From NCBI GenBank assembly GCA_964642175.1, contig CAZXOK010000002.1:62001-126000 (forward strand): a DNA stretch of 64,000 nt, given 5' to 3'. How positions within the stretch are numbered: position 1 is the stretch's first letter; every line of letters begins with the position of its first letter. This document shows positions 52,800 through 61,755 of this stretch, piece by piece. Below the pieces are notes generated by a model. It made no database searches. It had not been told where the DNA came from and worked only from the letters and a program-made list of their open reading frames with translations. This DNA is from JANQGG01 sp964642175 (GTDB lineage Bacteria > Bacteroidota > Chlorobiia > Chlorobiales > Chloroherpetonaceae). Made by a program: the position numbers and the translations under genes.

Positions 52800-53831
52800 A
52801 TGAAATTTGGCAATCCCGATCACTTGATCTATCTCCTGATTCTGTTGCCGCTGTTGATATTTTTCGCAGTGGTGGTTGGCCGGCGATTTAAAGATGCCGG
52901 GAAGCTGGGCGACCTGGATTTGGTTACTAAACTGATGCCGGGACTTAGCAAAGCCAGAGTGATATGGAAATTGGTGTTTATTTTTCTGGCATTTTCTTCG
53001 GTACTTTTTGCCTATGCAGCCCCACAGATTGGCACAAGGCTCAAAGAAGTTAACCGCAAAGGCATTGAGATTGTAATTGCACTGGATGTTTCCAACAGTA
53101 TGCTGGCTGATGATATTAAGCCAAATCGGTTAAAAAAAGCCAAGTACACCATTTCCAAGCTTGTCGATAACCTGGGTAACGACCGGGTTGGACTCGTGGC
53201 CTTTGCCGGTCAGTCGTTTTTGCAATGCCCCATGACTTCGGACAAATCAGCCTTGAAAATGTATCTCGATATTATTTCCACCAAAGATATCGCCACTCAA
53301 GGCACAAATTTTTCTTCTGCCATCAACCAGTCTCTGAAAGCGATCCAGAGCATAGAAAAGGGAGCCAATGCCGAAGAGCGAAACCAAACCCGAAATAAAG
53401 TGATCGTGATTTTCAGCGATGGCGAAGATCATGAAAAGGGAATCGAGTCTACTTTGCAAAAAGCGTTGGATCAACAGGTTCGGATTTATACCGTAGGTGT
53501 TGGCTCGGATAAGCCCACACCCATTCCGGTAAATGATGAATATGGCCGCCAGATCGACTTTAAGCGAGATAACAAAGGCAGCATCGTAACCACAAAGTTA
53601 CAGGAACCCTTGCTCAGGAAGATCGCAGGGGAAACCAACGGGTATTTTTACCGGATCACACCCCAAAGTAAAATCTATGATCAGATCGTAGATGATATCA
53701 ACAAACTGGAGAAGGATGAACTGGCCACCAAAGAGATTATGGATTATGATGATCAATTTCAGTTTTTTGTAGGACTTGCGTTGTTGTTTCTGGTTCTCGA
53801 AACCGTTATAACTGATAGGAAGCGGGTGTAG
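52800..53831 (+). CDS. batB: BatB-like VWA-domain membrane protein
   Basis: 343 residues with the same layout as BatA: membrane helices near 8-26 and 55-74, a VWA domain with MIDAS Asp96-Val-Ser-Asn-Ser100 in VIALDVSNSM, VIVIFSDGEDHEKG as the second metal strand, and a final helix (FFVGLALLFLVLETV). Compared with BatA, residues between the MIDAS strands differ by several insertions, as usual for the pair. It lies 86 bases after batA, a gap in which I see nothing structured, and one base before batC. Confidence 0.92.
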   Translation: MKFGNPDHLIYLLILLPLLIFFAVVVGRRFKDAGKLGDLDLVTKLMPGLSKARVIWKLVFIFLAFSSVLFAYAAPQIGTRLKEVNRKGIEIVIALDVSNSMLADDIKPNRLKKAKYTISKLVDNLGNDRVGLVAFAGQSFLQCPMTSDKSALKMYLDIISTKDIATQGTNFSSAINQSLKAIQSIEKGANAEERNQTRNKVIVIFSDGEDHEKGIESTLQKALDQQVRIYTVGVGSDKPTPIPVNDEYGRQIDFKRDNKGSIVTTKLQEPLLRKIAGETNGYFYRITPQSKIYDQIVDDINKLEKDELATKEIMDYDDQFQFFVGLALLFLVLETVITDRKRV

Positions 53832-53832
53832 T

Positions 53833-54597
53833 ATGAGCAAGTTTTGTCAAAAAGGTTTTATTGCGCTTATTGCATTGGGGTTCATAAGTTTGGCTGTTTC
53901 GCCTTTGCAAGCACAATTTTTCGATGTTCGTCAGGGAAATCAGGCCTATAAGGAAGATATTTTTTCAGAAGCCGAAGATCACTACAACAAGGTCCTGAAC
54001 TCCGAAAAGGAAAATGAGGATAAAAAAGAGGCGCTGTTTAACAAGGGCAATGCAGCATTTCGGCAAGAGAAGTACGAAGATGCTCAGAAAGCCTTTGAGC
54101 AACTGGCCATGAACACCCAGTTGGAAAAAGAGTTTCGCTCCGAGGCATTTTTTAATAATGGTAATGTGCTGGCTAAACAAGCCGAAGGCCAGGAGGCACC
54201 CGATAGTAAAATATCCAAGCTGGAGCAAGCAAAGGAGCAGTATAAAAATGCCATAAAGCTTAATCCGAAGGATTTGCAGGCCAAGCAAAATTTTGAAATT
54301 GTTGATCAGAAAATAAATCAGCTTAAAGAGCTGCAAGAAGAGGAAAATAAAGATCAGGATAAAGAGAAGGAAAAGAAAGAAGAAAAAAAAGAGCAGGAAC
54401 AGGAGCAAGAGCAGCAAGAAAATAAGGAAGAGCAAAAACAACCTGACCAGCAAAACAAGCAACAACCACAGCCAAAGAACTTTTCAAAAGAGCAGGCCGA
54501 GCGCATCTTGAATGCCTTAAAACAGGATGAAAAGCAAATGCTGCAAAAATATCAGCAGAAGCCTTCATCCACTATGAAGTTTGAAAAAGATTGGTAA
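53833..54597 (+). CDS. batC: BatC-like tetratricopeptide protein
   Basis: 254 residues: signal peptide (cleavage near LQAQ), TPR units from about 33 (RQGNQAYKEDIFSEAEDHYNKVLN, FNKGNAAFRQEKYEDAQKAFEQL, YKNAIKLNPKDLQAKQNF), then a long Glu/Lys/Gln low-complexity stretch (about 165-215), and a short helical end. The low-complexity part is likely disordered. TPR proteins of the Bat system are thought to bind the VWA partners. It begins one base after the batB stop. Confidence 0.88.
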   Translation: MSKFCQKGFIALIALGFISLAVSPLQAQFFDVRQGNQAYKEDIFSEAEDHYNKVLNSEKENEDKKEALFNKGNAAFRQEKYEDAQKAFEQLAMNTQLEKEFRSEAFFNNGNVLAKQAEGQEAPDSKISKLEQAKEQYKNAIKLNPKDLQAKQNFEIVDQKINQLKELQEEENKDQDKEKEKKEEKKEQEQEQEQQENKEEQKQPDQQNKQQPQPKNFSKEQAERILNALKQDEKQMLQKYQQKPSSTMKFEKDW

Positions 54598-54624
54598 AAG
54601 GTTTGTGGAAAGACAAATAAACAT

Positions 54625-55440
54625 ATGAAGATAAATAAATTAGGCATCATTGGTTTTGGTAAAATGGGCCAGGCCATTGTTAAAGGGCTTATCAAGCAAA
54701 ATTTGCTTCAGCCCGATCAGGTCTGCGGATGCGACTTATCGGTTGAAACCAGGAACTATGTTCATGAAAACTTAGATATTGAGGTCGGGACAGATCCGGG
54801 GTCTGTCGTTGAAAAGTCTGATGTGATCCTGGTGGCAGTAAAGCCGTTTCAAATTGAATCGGTCTGTGAAGAGATTTCAAGTGCAATAACACCGGGAAAA
54901 CTTCTGATCAGTGTGGCAGCTGGTATTACAACCACTTACATTGAAAAAAGATTGCCAAAAGACATTCCGGTTGTGCGGGTGATGCCCAATACCCCGACCC
55001 TGATCAATGAAGGCATGAGCGTCTTTTGTAATGGAAAATCTGCCAAACAGGAGCATGCCGATCTGGTTCAACATATATTTGAAGCGGTTGGAGAAGTAGC
55101 CACAGTTCAGGAGAACTTAATGGATGCGGTAACGGCCATTTCCGGCAGTGGCCCTGCTTATATGTTTATGATGCTGGAAGCTGTATCGGATGCCGGTTTA
55201 AAAATGGGTTTAAAGAAAGATGTTGCTACCAAACTGGCTACACAAACCATGCTGGGTGCCGCAAAACTGGTTAAAGAAAGTGGCCAAACACCTGTAAAAT
55301 TAAAGGATGATGTATCCACACCGGCAGGGGTAACCATCGAAGGTCTGGTCGAGTTAGAAAATGGTAATTTCCGCTCAACGGTGATCAATGCCATTTTAAT
55401 GGCCAGTAACCGGTCTTCAAAATTGGTTGAAAACGATTAA
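54625..55440 (+). CDS. proC: Pyrroline-5-carboxylate reductase
   Basis: 271 residues, full length. It makes proline from pyrroline-5-carboxylate. The Rossmann start GIIGFGKMGQAIVKGL, the AAGITTTYI and RVMPNTPTLINEGMS segments, and the dimer-domain signature AISGSGPAYMFMMLEAVSDAG with DDVSTPAGVTIEGL are all present. It lies between batC and batD on the same strand with gaps of 27 and 8 bases, so it is inserted within the Bat operon although its pathway is unrelated. Confidence 0.96.
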   Translation: MKINKLGIIGFGKMGQAIVKGLIKQNLLQPDQVCGCDLSVETRNYVHENLDIEVGTDPGSVVEKSDVILVAVKPFQIESVCEEISSAITPGKLLISVAAGITTTYIEKRLPKDIPVVRVMPNTPTLINEGMSVFCNGKSAKQEHADLVQHIFEAVGEVATVQENLMDAVTAISGSGPAYMFMMLEAVSDAGLKMGLKKDVATKLATQTMLGAAKLVKESGQTPVKLKDDVSTPAGVTIEGLVELENGNFRSTVINAILMASNRSSKLVEND

Positions 55441-55448
55441 CCATAGAT

Positions 55449-57305
55449 ATGAAGCAATTAGCGTCTGTTATTTTATCCGTAAGATTCACAATTGTAAGCC
55501 TTTTCTTATTAGTGGCAGCTGTTTTAGTGCCACGCGGGGATTTGTCTGCCCAGGATGTTACGGTTAAAGCCAGCCTTGGCAGCCGAATTGTTTATGAAAA
55601 CGAGCCATTTCGATATACCATAACCGTAGAAGGAAAGTCAGATTTTGACAATGCCGAGGTGCAGACGGGTGAGGATTTTCAGCTTCAGAGCAACCGGACA
55701 TCAACTTCTGAGAATTTCAGCATTATTAATGGCAAGGTGTATCGGGCGAAATCATTAACCTATACCCTTATCCCGAAAAAATCCGGAAAACTTACGATAC
55801 CCCCGGCCAAAATTCGCATGAAAGACGGCAAGTCGTATCAGTCGAATGCATTGCAGGTTACTGTTTTAAAAGGCTCACAATCGCCACAGGTCGGAAGCGG
55901 ATCCAGACCAACCCAAAAAGATTTTCTAAAGGTACCTAAGGATCAGATTTTTATTAAACCGGTGGTGAGCAAACGAACATTGTATGTCGGTGAAGGCACT
56001 ACGGTTACATACAAGCTTTATTATCGTGTAAAAATAACCCGTTACGAACAGGTTGAAGACATTAAGCCCGAGGGCTTCTGGAAAGAAGAATTTGAAGTTG
56101 ATCAGCAGATTGCCAGCCAGAACGAATACCTCAACGGCACCCTGTACCGTGTGGCCACCATTAAGAAATTCCAGGTTTTTCCTACACGCGCAGGAAAGTT
56201 GGAAATATCACCTTACCGGGCTGTTTGTGAAGTTCTTATGACCGATGTCCTGAGAAATAAATGGGGGCTCTCAATGAATTTTAACCAGTTCTTTAATTCT
56301 ATGAATAAAACCATGAAAGCTGAAGTCTTTGCCCCAGCCATCACATTTAATGTAAAACCTTTACCAAAACCGGTGCCGGATGGATTCCAGGGAGCGGTTG
56401 GGCGTTTTACCTTAAAAAGCAAACTTGATCGGGACAGCATTAAAGCAGGTACACCAATCACCTTTAATTTTACAATTTCCGGGGAGGGCAATATTGCCAC
56501 GCTCCCTTCTCTTAATGTGGACTTGCCCTCCGAATTTGAAAAGTATGAACCGAAAATCAGCCAGGAAATCCTGAAAAAAGGGACCACGATAAGGGGCAGT
56601 AAATCAATTGAAATTGTAGCCATACCAAGAGCTTCAGGCACTTATGACCTGGGCCGGGTATCGTTCAGTTATTTCGATCCTAAAAAGAAATCATACAAGA
56701 CGCTAAAGTCGTCGGAGTTTAAAATTATTGTGGAGCCCAGCCCCGAAGAACTTGCCACTGGTTTTGCCAATAAGCAGGCCATTACCCGTTTTGGAAGTGA
56801 TATTCATTTTATTAAAAGCTCACCGCGCAATCTCAGACCAGCCCGTGAGCCACTCTATACATCGGTTTGGTTTTACACGGCATCGTTAGTGCCCCTTTTT
56901 GCATTTTTAGTGTTTTTGGCCCTGAAGCAAAAAGAGGAAAAACTCCAGGGCGATAAAGCTTATGCCCGTCGTTACAATGCCACACCAGAAGCCAGAAAAC
57001 ATCTTAAGAAAGCCAAAACGCTTTTGAAGGAACAAAAGGAAAAAGAGTTTTTTGCGGAATTGGAATCGGCTGTGCTTACCTACATCGGTAATAAGTTTAA
57101 TGTGGATGAAAAAGCCATGACCAAACCCGAACTCAAAACCTTACTTAAGGGTAAAGAAATTTCAGATGAGACTATTTCGCGGTGCATGAGCGTTCTCGAA
57201 ACTGCCGAAGCGTATCGGTTTGCCCCTTCCATGCATTCCAAAGAAAGTCTGGATGGCTATTATGAGAGCGCCGAAAAAACCATATCTGAGATATCAAAAT
57301 TATGA
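55449..57305 (+). CDS. batD: BatD protein
   Basis: 618 residues: signal peptide (cleavage near LSAQ), three to four periplasmic Ig-like beta domains (about 30-440; VKASLGSRIVYENEPFRYTITVEG, RTLYVGEGTTVTYKLYYRV, GTPITFNFTISGEGN), one membrane helix at about 478-498 (WFYTASLVPLFAFLVFLAL) and a cytosolic helical tail. This is the full-length BatD arrangement. It is the larger counterpart of the BatD-like protein 4 kb upstream. Its stop overlaps the batE start as ATGA. Confidence 0.93.
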   Translation: MKQLASVILSVRFTIVSLFLLVAAVLVPRGDLSAQDVTVKASLGSRIVYENEPFRYTITVEGKSDFDNAEVQTGEDFQLQSNRTSTSENFSIINGKVYRAKSLTYTLIPKKSGKLTIPPAKIRMKDGKSYQSNALQVTVLKGSQSPQVGSGSRPTQKDFLKVPKDQIFIKPVVSKRTLYVGEGTTVTYKLYYRVKITRYEQVEDIKPEGFWKEEFEVDQQIASQNEYLNGTLYRVATIKKFQVFPTRAGKLEISPYRAVCEVLMTDVLRNKWGLSMNFNQFFNSMNKTMKAEVFAPAITFNVKPLPKPVPDGFQGAVGRFTLKSKLDRDSIKAGTPITFNFTISGEGNIATLPSLNVDLPSEFEKYEPKISQEILKKGTTIRGSKSIEIVAIPRASGTYDLGRVSFSYFDPKKKSYKTLKSSEFKIIVEPSPEELATGFANKQAITRFGSDIHFIKSSPRNLRPAREPLYTSVWFYTASLVPLFAFLVFLALKQKEEKLQGDKAYARRYNATPEARKHLKKAKTLLKEQKEKEFFAELESAVLTYIGNKFNVDEKAMTKPELKTLLKGKEISDETISRCMSVLETAEAYRFAPSMHSKESLDGYYESAEKTISEISKL

Positions 57306-58084
57306 TGGCAACACGAAAATATATAAATGGGCGTAGCTGGTTGTTGCTTTTCCTGGCTATAAATTTCTGGCCACTAACACTTTCGGCTGATAGCATAGAA
57401 GAGCAGCTATACAGGCAGGGAAACCGACATTATAGCAGGGCCCAGTATGCTCAGGCCGCCGAAAAGTGGCAGTCTATTCTTCGTTCGGGTTATGTAAGTG
57501 GTGAGTTGCATTACAATCTGGGTAATGCTTATTACAAAATGAACGATATCGGACGGGCAATTTTGCATTATGAAAAAGCTCTGCCCTATATGCCCGATGA
57601 TGAAGATTTGATCAACAACCTGGATATGGCCCGACTGAAAACCAAGGATAAAATTGCAAAAGTGCCTGAGTTCTTTCTGGCAAAAGTCATAAATGGATTC
57701 ATGGACATATTTACCATTCCGATTGCCGGCTATTTAGCATTGGGGAGCTTTTATCTTTTAGGGATTGTGGCCATTGTAAATCTAAAGCAATGGATTGCGC
57801 CTTCTCTCGGAAATATATTGGTAATAGCTATGATAGCAGTGAGTGTTTTTTTGGGTTCTGTATTTGCCATAAAATCTTACCGGCACGCAACCACACAAAC
57901 AGCTATTGTTCTGGCTGATGAACTGAATGCGAAAAGCGAACCTCAAAACTCAGCTTCTACACTGTTTATTATACACGAGGGCTTAAAAGTGCTGATCACC
58001 CGCCAGGATGGCCGATGGGTTGAAATAAAATTACCCGACGGTAACAAGGGCTGGGTGGAACTTACCAGCCTGGGTAAAATATAA
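57302..58084 (+). CDS. batE: BatE-like TPR protein with SH3-type C-terminus
   Basis: 260 residues: signal peptide (cleavage near LSADS), TPR units (YRQGNRHYSRAQYAQAAEKWQSIL, ELHYNLGNAYYKMNDIGRAILHYEKAL), two membrane helices (about 138-158 and 166-186) and a bacterial SH3-like domain at about 198-260 (AKSEPQNSASTLFIIHEGLKV, KLPDGNKGWVELTSL). SH3b domains often bind peptidoglycan. It starts with ATGA coupling to batD and ends three bases before the convergent rlpA stop. Confidence 0.9.
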   Translation: MMATRKYINGRSWLLLFLAINFWPLTLSADSIEEQLYRQGNRHYSRAQYAQAAEKWQSILRSGYVSGELHYNLGNAYYKMNDIGRAILHYEKALPYMPDDEDLINNLDMARLKTKDKIAKVPEFFLAKVINGFMDIFTIPIAGYLALGSFYLLGIVAIVNLKQWIAPSLGNILVIAMIAVSVFLGSVFAIKSYRHATTQTAIVLADELNAKSEPQNSASTLFIIHEGLKVLITRQDGRWVEIKLPDGNKGWVELTSLGKI

Positions 58085-58087
58085 TTG

Positions 58088-58603
58088 TTAGTTAATTGTC
58101 TCAATCCGGACTTTTGCAATTCCCGGCCCAATCATCTTTAATCGCTTTGCAGCTTCGAGTGAAACATCAATTAACCGCTCCTTTTTAAACGGCCCGCGGT
58201 CGTTTATCCTTACAACCACACTGATTTTATTAGACAAATTGGTGACTTTAACCCTTGTGCCAAAAGGCAAAGTTCGGTGAGCAGCCGTCATTTTGTGCAT
58301 GTTGTAGATCTCCCCGTTTGAGGTTTTCCTTCCATGAAATTTGTGTGCGTAATACGACGCGCGACCTTCGGCTTCATAGCGTGGCGCTGGCGCTTTTGAT
58401 GCTGCTGCGGCTGGCCCGGCGGCAGGAAGTGTAACGCCCGGTTTGGGTGTTCTGGTTGCATTCTGCTTTGGTTTTGCAGGTGTTGCGGTTTGTTTGACAA
58501 CTGTTTTTTCGGGTATTGGCTTGCTGCCCGGTTCGGGTTTATGGTAGCGGGCAACAGACTGGCAAGAAGACATCATGACCAATACAATTACAAGAGGTAG
58601 CAT
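58088..58603 (-). CDS. rlpA: RlpA-family septal ring lytic transglycosylase lipoprotein
   Basis: 171 residues. Lipobox MMSSC with Cys14 as lipid site, a Lys/Pro/Ala-rich linker (about 20-75), then the double-psi beta-barrel (about 80-171): GRASYYAHKFHGRKTSNGE, MTAAHRTLPFGTRVKVTN and VVRINDRGPF, where the Asp of NDRGPF is the conserved catalytic acid. There is no SPOR domain. RlpA enzymes cut glycan strands lacking stem peptides at the septum. It lies four bases before the glycerophosphodiesterase gene in transcription order, with batE converging on it. Confidence 0.92.
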   Translation of the reverse strand: MLPLVIVLVMMSSCQSVARYHKPEPGSKPIPEKTVVKQTATPAKPKQNATRTPKPGVTLPAAGPAAAASKAPAPRYEAEGRASYYAHKFHGRKTSNGEIYNMHKMTAAHRTLPFGTRVKVTNLSNKISVVVRINDRGPFKKERLIDVSLEAAKRLKMIGPGIAKVRIETIN

Positions 58604-58607
58604 AAGC

Positions 58608-59525
58608 TTATGGTTTATTGAGAAATGCGGCTCGATCCGGATAATCAGTTATCAGGCCATCTACGCCAAGTTTTTTAAGGTGTTTCATTTTTTCAGGGTC
58701 GTTAACGGTCCAGGGGATAATTTTTATGCCTTTTTCATGACAGCTCTCGACCAACTGTTTGGTTACAAACGAATAATCAGGGCTGTAGATATCGGGATAA
58801 AATCCTAACTGTGAGAGATGTTTTATTAAACCTTCATCGCGCCCGGCCAGAAAAGCCAGGGTAACGGTAGAGTCGATCTCGCGCATCGCCTGTAGTGTGC
58901 GAACATCAAACGACTGCACAATAGTGCGTTTTAAGATTCCTAACCGGGTAAACTCATGATACAATAACCCGGCAAATGTTTTGGGATCGGGATGAAATAC
59001 ACCATCGTACCTTGGTTGGCTTTTGGTTTCCATATTATAAAAAACCGGCTGAAGCGAATCGGCTTTGATTCTAGCTTCCACCGCTTCAACCATCTCACCG
59101 AGCGTTGGTTTATGAACCTTAATCTTTTTTTGCTCAGGAAAACGCGGATGGCGTTTTGTACCGCAGTCATAAGTAGCTATTTCCGCGGAAGTCAGGCCGA
59201 ACAGGTTGTGGCTTTTTTCAGTGGCTTTTGAAATGGGATTGCCTTCGGGGTCCAGGCAGAATTCATGAGAAAACCAGGGCTCATGCGAAACGATCAGTTG
59301 AGAGTCTTTACTGACACACAGATCCAGTTCCAGGGTTCTGACACCCATATCCAACGCATAGAGGAAACCGGGAATGCTGTTTTCGGGATACAGGCCCCGT
59401 GCGCCGCGGTGTCCCTGGAGATCAAATACGGAATTTAGGGATTCTTTTTTTTCTGGCATTGGATTTTTGGCCGATGTTGTGCATCCCAAACAAAGTGCAG
59501 CAAGGAGTAAAAAGGAAAATGGCAT
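58608..59525 (-). CDS. Glycerophosphodiester phosphodiesterase lipoprotein
   Basis: 305 residues. Lipobox ALCLGC makes Cys15 the anchor, so it is in the outer or inner membrane facing the periplasm. GDPD motifs are intact: QGHRGARGLYPENSIPGF (His and Arg of the catalytic site), LELDLCVSKD (metal-binding Glu and Asp) and VSHEPW (second His). It hydrolyses glycerophosphodiesters to glycerol-3-phosphate and an alcohol. It is followed by rlpA and preceded by a 154-base gap with a 14-bp inverted repeat. Confidence 0.93.
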   Translation of the reverse strand: MPFSFLLLAALCLGCTTSAKNPMPEKKESLNSVFDLQGHRGARGLYPENSIPGFLYALDMGVRTLELDLCVSKDSQLIVSHEPWFSHEFCLDPEGNPISKATEKSHNLFGLTSAEIATYDCGTKRHPRFPEQKKIKVHKPTLGEMVEAVEARIKADSLQPVFYNMETKSQPRYDGVFHPDPKTFAGLLYHEFTRLGILKRTIVQSFDVRTLQAMREIDSTVTLAFLAGRDEGLIKHLSQLGFYPDIYSPDYSFVTKQLVESCHEKGIKIIPWTVNDPEKMKHLKKLGVDGLITDYPDRAAFLNKP

Positions 59526-59615
59526 ACCAGTATGGATATTTTTTCAAGTTGTATCATCTTGTTCAAACATATTCAATAAAAGTTCAATATAATAATGCAT
59601 AACTCAGGTAAGGCA

Positions 59616-59653
59616 GTTAACCTGAGATATAGATATTCTTATCTCAGGTTAAC
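59616..59653. repeat. Perfect 14-bp inverted repeat, 10-base loop
   Basis: The arms at 59616-59629 (GTTAACCTGAGATA) and 59640-59653 are exact reverse complements around TAGATATTCT. A further partial copy, CTCAGGT, occurs at 59603-59609. No T-run follows in either direction. It lies between the end of modD and the start of the glycerophosphodiesterase gene. It could be an operator for the latter or a transcript-end hairpin for modD. Confidence 0.7.
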
Positions 59654-59679
59654 CAATGAAAATGAAAATATAAATCAAG

Positions 59680-60528
59680 TTACTTTTCTGCCATCTTTAC
59701 CCCAATGTCGGCAGGTTTTCCAAAATACGGCCATGTGGTTACGATCAACTCGGCGCCGGCCCGTGCATAAGCGCCGGCATTATCGGCGTTAATGCCACCG
59801 GCAGCAGCGAATTGCAGATTTGGATATTGTGACTTTAGTTCTGAAATAATTGGAGCCAGGTTCTCCGGGCTTAGCTTGTCGAACTGAATGATATCAAAAC
59901 CCAGTTCTGCCATTTTCATGGCATCCTCACCCGATTCAGCTTCAATAGAAAGCTTTTGCTCCATACACAGTTGGCGAAGCCGGGGCATTTTTTCTCTGAG
60001 CCTCTCCAGCCCACCGGCAAAGGTCAGGTGATGTTTAAACAAGAGTACTGTTTCAGACAACCCCAACCGGTGCAGCATGGCCCCACCGGAGAGCACTCCT
60101 TTTACAGAAAGGGCTTTGGTTCCCGGAAAAACTTTTCGCGTGGTTACAACATTTGCCTTTTCATTCACTTCTTTTACAGCCTTTACAATCTTGCCCGTTC
60201 GAGTGGCAATACCTGATGTATGCTCCAGAATGTTAAGTGCTACTTTCCAGGCTTTATGCAAGTCGTCTGCCTGGCCATGAACCTCCATAAATACCCGGCC
60301 AGCTTCGAGAACTGTCCCCGAGTCTAAGATGCTGGAAACCTTTAAACCACATTTTTCAGAAATCCTTGCAGCTTCTTCGGTGCCGCAGATTATGGTTTGG
60401 TGCCGGGTAAGAAATTGCATTGAGCCGGATTGCCCGGACAGCCCAAGGGCCATACTGGTCAGGTCGTAATACGGCACGTCTTCTCTAATCAGTTGGTCTA
60501 ATTCGTTATCGGTTAAAACACAATTCAT
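59680..60528 (-). CDS. modD: ModD-type phosphoribosyltransferase-fold protein
   Basis: 282 residues of the NadC/quinolinate phosphoribosyltransferase fold, but the wording follows ModD rather than NadC: EDVPYYDLTSMALGL, CGTEEAARISEKCGLKV, HKAWKVALNILEHTSGIATRT, TRKVFPGTKALSVKGVLSGGAMLHRLGLSE, and AAAGGINADNAGAYARAGAELIVTTWPYFGKPADIGVK. ModD accompanies molybdate genes in other genomes and its reaction is not settled. Here no mod or moa genes are adjacent; neighbours are MeaB upstream and an envelope phosphodiesterase downstream. A NadC function cannot be excluded without comparison. Confidence 0.75.
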   Translation of the reverse strand: MNCVLTDNELDQLIREDVPYYDLTSMALGLSGQSGSMQFLTRHQTIICGTEEAARISEKCGLKVSSILDSGTVLEAGRVFMEVHGQADDLHKAWKVALNILEHTSGIATRTGKIVKAVKEVNEKANVVTTRKVFPGTKALSVKGVLSGGAMLHRLGLSETVLLFKHHLTFAGGLERLREKMPRLRQLCMEQKLSIEAESGEDAMKMAELGFDIIQFDKLSPENLAPIISELKSQYPNLQFAAAGGINADNAGAYARAGAELIVTTWPYFGKPADIGVKMAEK

Positions 60529-60572
60529 AAAAGAGGCAAAAGGTGATAATAGCTTTACTATGGTGTGAATAT

Positions 60573-61667
60573 TTAACTATTAAGTTTATTAAAATAATGG
60601 CTTAAAAGATCTTCCGATCCCCTGTAGGGTGTGATCTTGCCTTCCATAACATCAGTTTCGACCTGGTTATACAAGGCTTGAATATGAGGTTCGGTATAAA
60701 ATCGCTGTTTCAACCCGGTATCGATAATCTCATTCAGCCAGGCCAGGGCTTGTTTTTGCCGATGGCCGGTAAAGAGATTTTTTTGTTGCATTAACGCATG
60801 GTGTTCCAATACCACATCCCAAATTTGTCGGATTCCGTTACCGGTTAAGGCTGAGCATGTCGTGACTTGGGGTTTCCAGCCCGACTGGGTGGCCGGAAAC
60901 AGCTGAAGGGCCTCTTTATAGGCATTCTTAGCCTGGATGGATTTCATCTCATTATCCCCATCAGCTTTTGTAATGGCAATGGCATCGGCCATTTCCATGA
61001 TGCCGCGTTTGATGCCCTGAAGTTCATCCCCTGCACCGGCCAGCATGAGCAGCAGGAAAAAATCCACCATGGCATGAACAGCTGTTTCACTCTGGCCCAC
61101 ACCCACGGTTTCGATCAAAATGGTGTCGTACCCGGCGGCTTCGCACAGGAGCATGGTTTCGCGAGTTTTATGCGCCACACCTCCAAGTGAGCCGGCAGAA
61201 GGCGATGGCCTGATAAAGGCGTTCTTGTGGGCACCCAGCTGCTCCATACGTACTTTATCACCCAGAATACTCCCCTTGGAGCGCACGCTGCTGGGATCAA
61301 CCGCCAGCACGGCAACTTTTTTGCCTTGCTCAATCAGAGCCATGCCGAAGGATTCAATAAACGTGCTTTTGCCAACGCCGGGTACGCCGGTTATGCCAAT
61401 TCGGAGAGAGTTGCCGGTCTGCCCAAGCAGGGAATTTAAAATATCTTGCGCAAGCGACTGGTGCGAAGCCGATGTGCTTTCTATAAGCGTAATCGCCCGG
61501 CCAAGCATCACCCGGTCGCCTTTTAGGATAGCCTGAACGTAATCCTGGCAGGAATAAACCGGACGCTTTTTCTTAGGCATCCCCTTTTTATGCCTGGGAT
61601 TGATTGAGCCCGGAGAGTTGGTGCCGGGCATAACATTTAAGGCTGATTTGTTGGGTTTTTCAGGCAA
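60573..61667 (-). CDS. meaB: Methylmalonyl-CoA mutase-associated GTPase MeaB
   Basis: 364 residues. The Walker A GITGVPGVGKSTF (Lys100) and AVDPSSVRSKGSILGDKVRM are the MeaB/ArgK signatures; IETVGVGQSETAVHAMVDFF and AIAITKADGDN complete the G-protein elements. MeaB protects and repairs methylmalonyl-CoA mutase by gating cobalamin loading. The first 35 residues are a basic, Pro-rich extension before the family start. It lies 88 bases downstream of mutB, as expected. Confidence 0.95.
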   Translation of the reverse strand: MPEKPNKSALNVMPGTNSPGSINPRHKKGMPKKKRPVYSCQDYVQAILKGDRVMLGRAITLIESTSASHQSLAQDILNSLLGQTGNSLRIGITGVPGVGKSTFIESFGMALIEQGKKVAVLAVDPSSVRSKGSILGDKVRMEQLGAHKNAFIRPSPSAGSLGGVAHKTRETMLLCEAAGYDTILIETVGVGQSETAVHAMVDFFLLLMLAGAGDELQGIKRGIMEMADAIAITKADGDNEMKSIQAKNAYKEALQLFPATQSGWKPQVTTCSALTGNGIRQIWDVVLEHHALMQQKNLFTGHRQKQALAWLNEIIDTGLKQRFYTEPHIQALYNQVETDVMEGKITPYRGSEDLLSHYFNKLNS

Positions 61668-61755
61668 AATTGTACTTGGTCTAAAACGTCAGCAAGTGTT
61701 GCTTTAAGTAAAATCAAGACATGATTTATCACTGAATCGGGTAACACCGGCAAAA

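Noticed and set aside
53965..54465. Long minus-strand reading frame rich in Leu and Phe
   Set aside because: It is antisense to the Glu/Lys/Gln low-complexity part of batC; AAG/GAA/CAG repeats read backwards give Leu and Phe codons without stops. BatC is the real gene.
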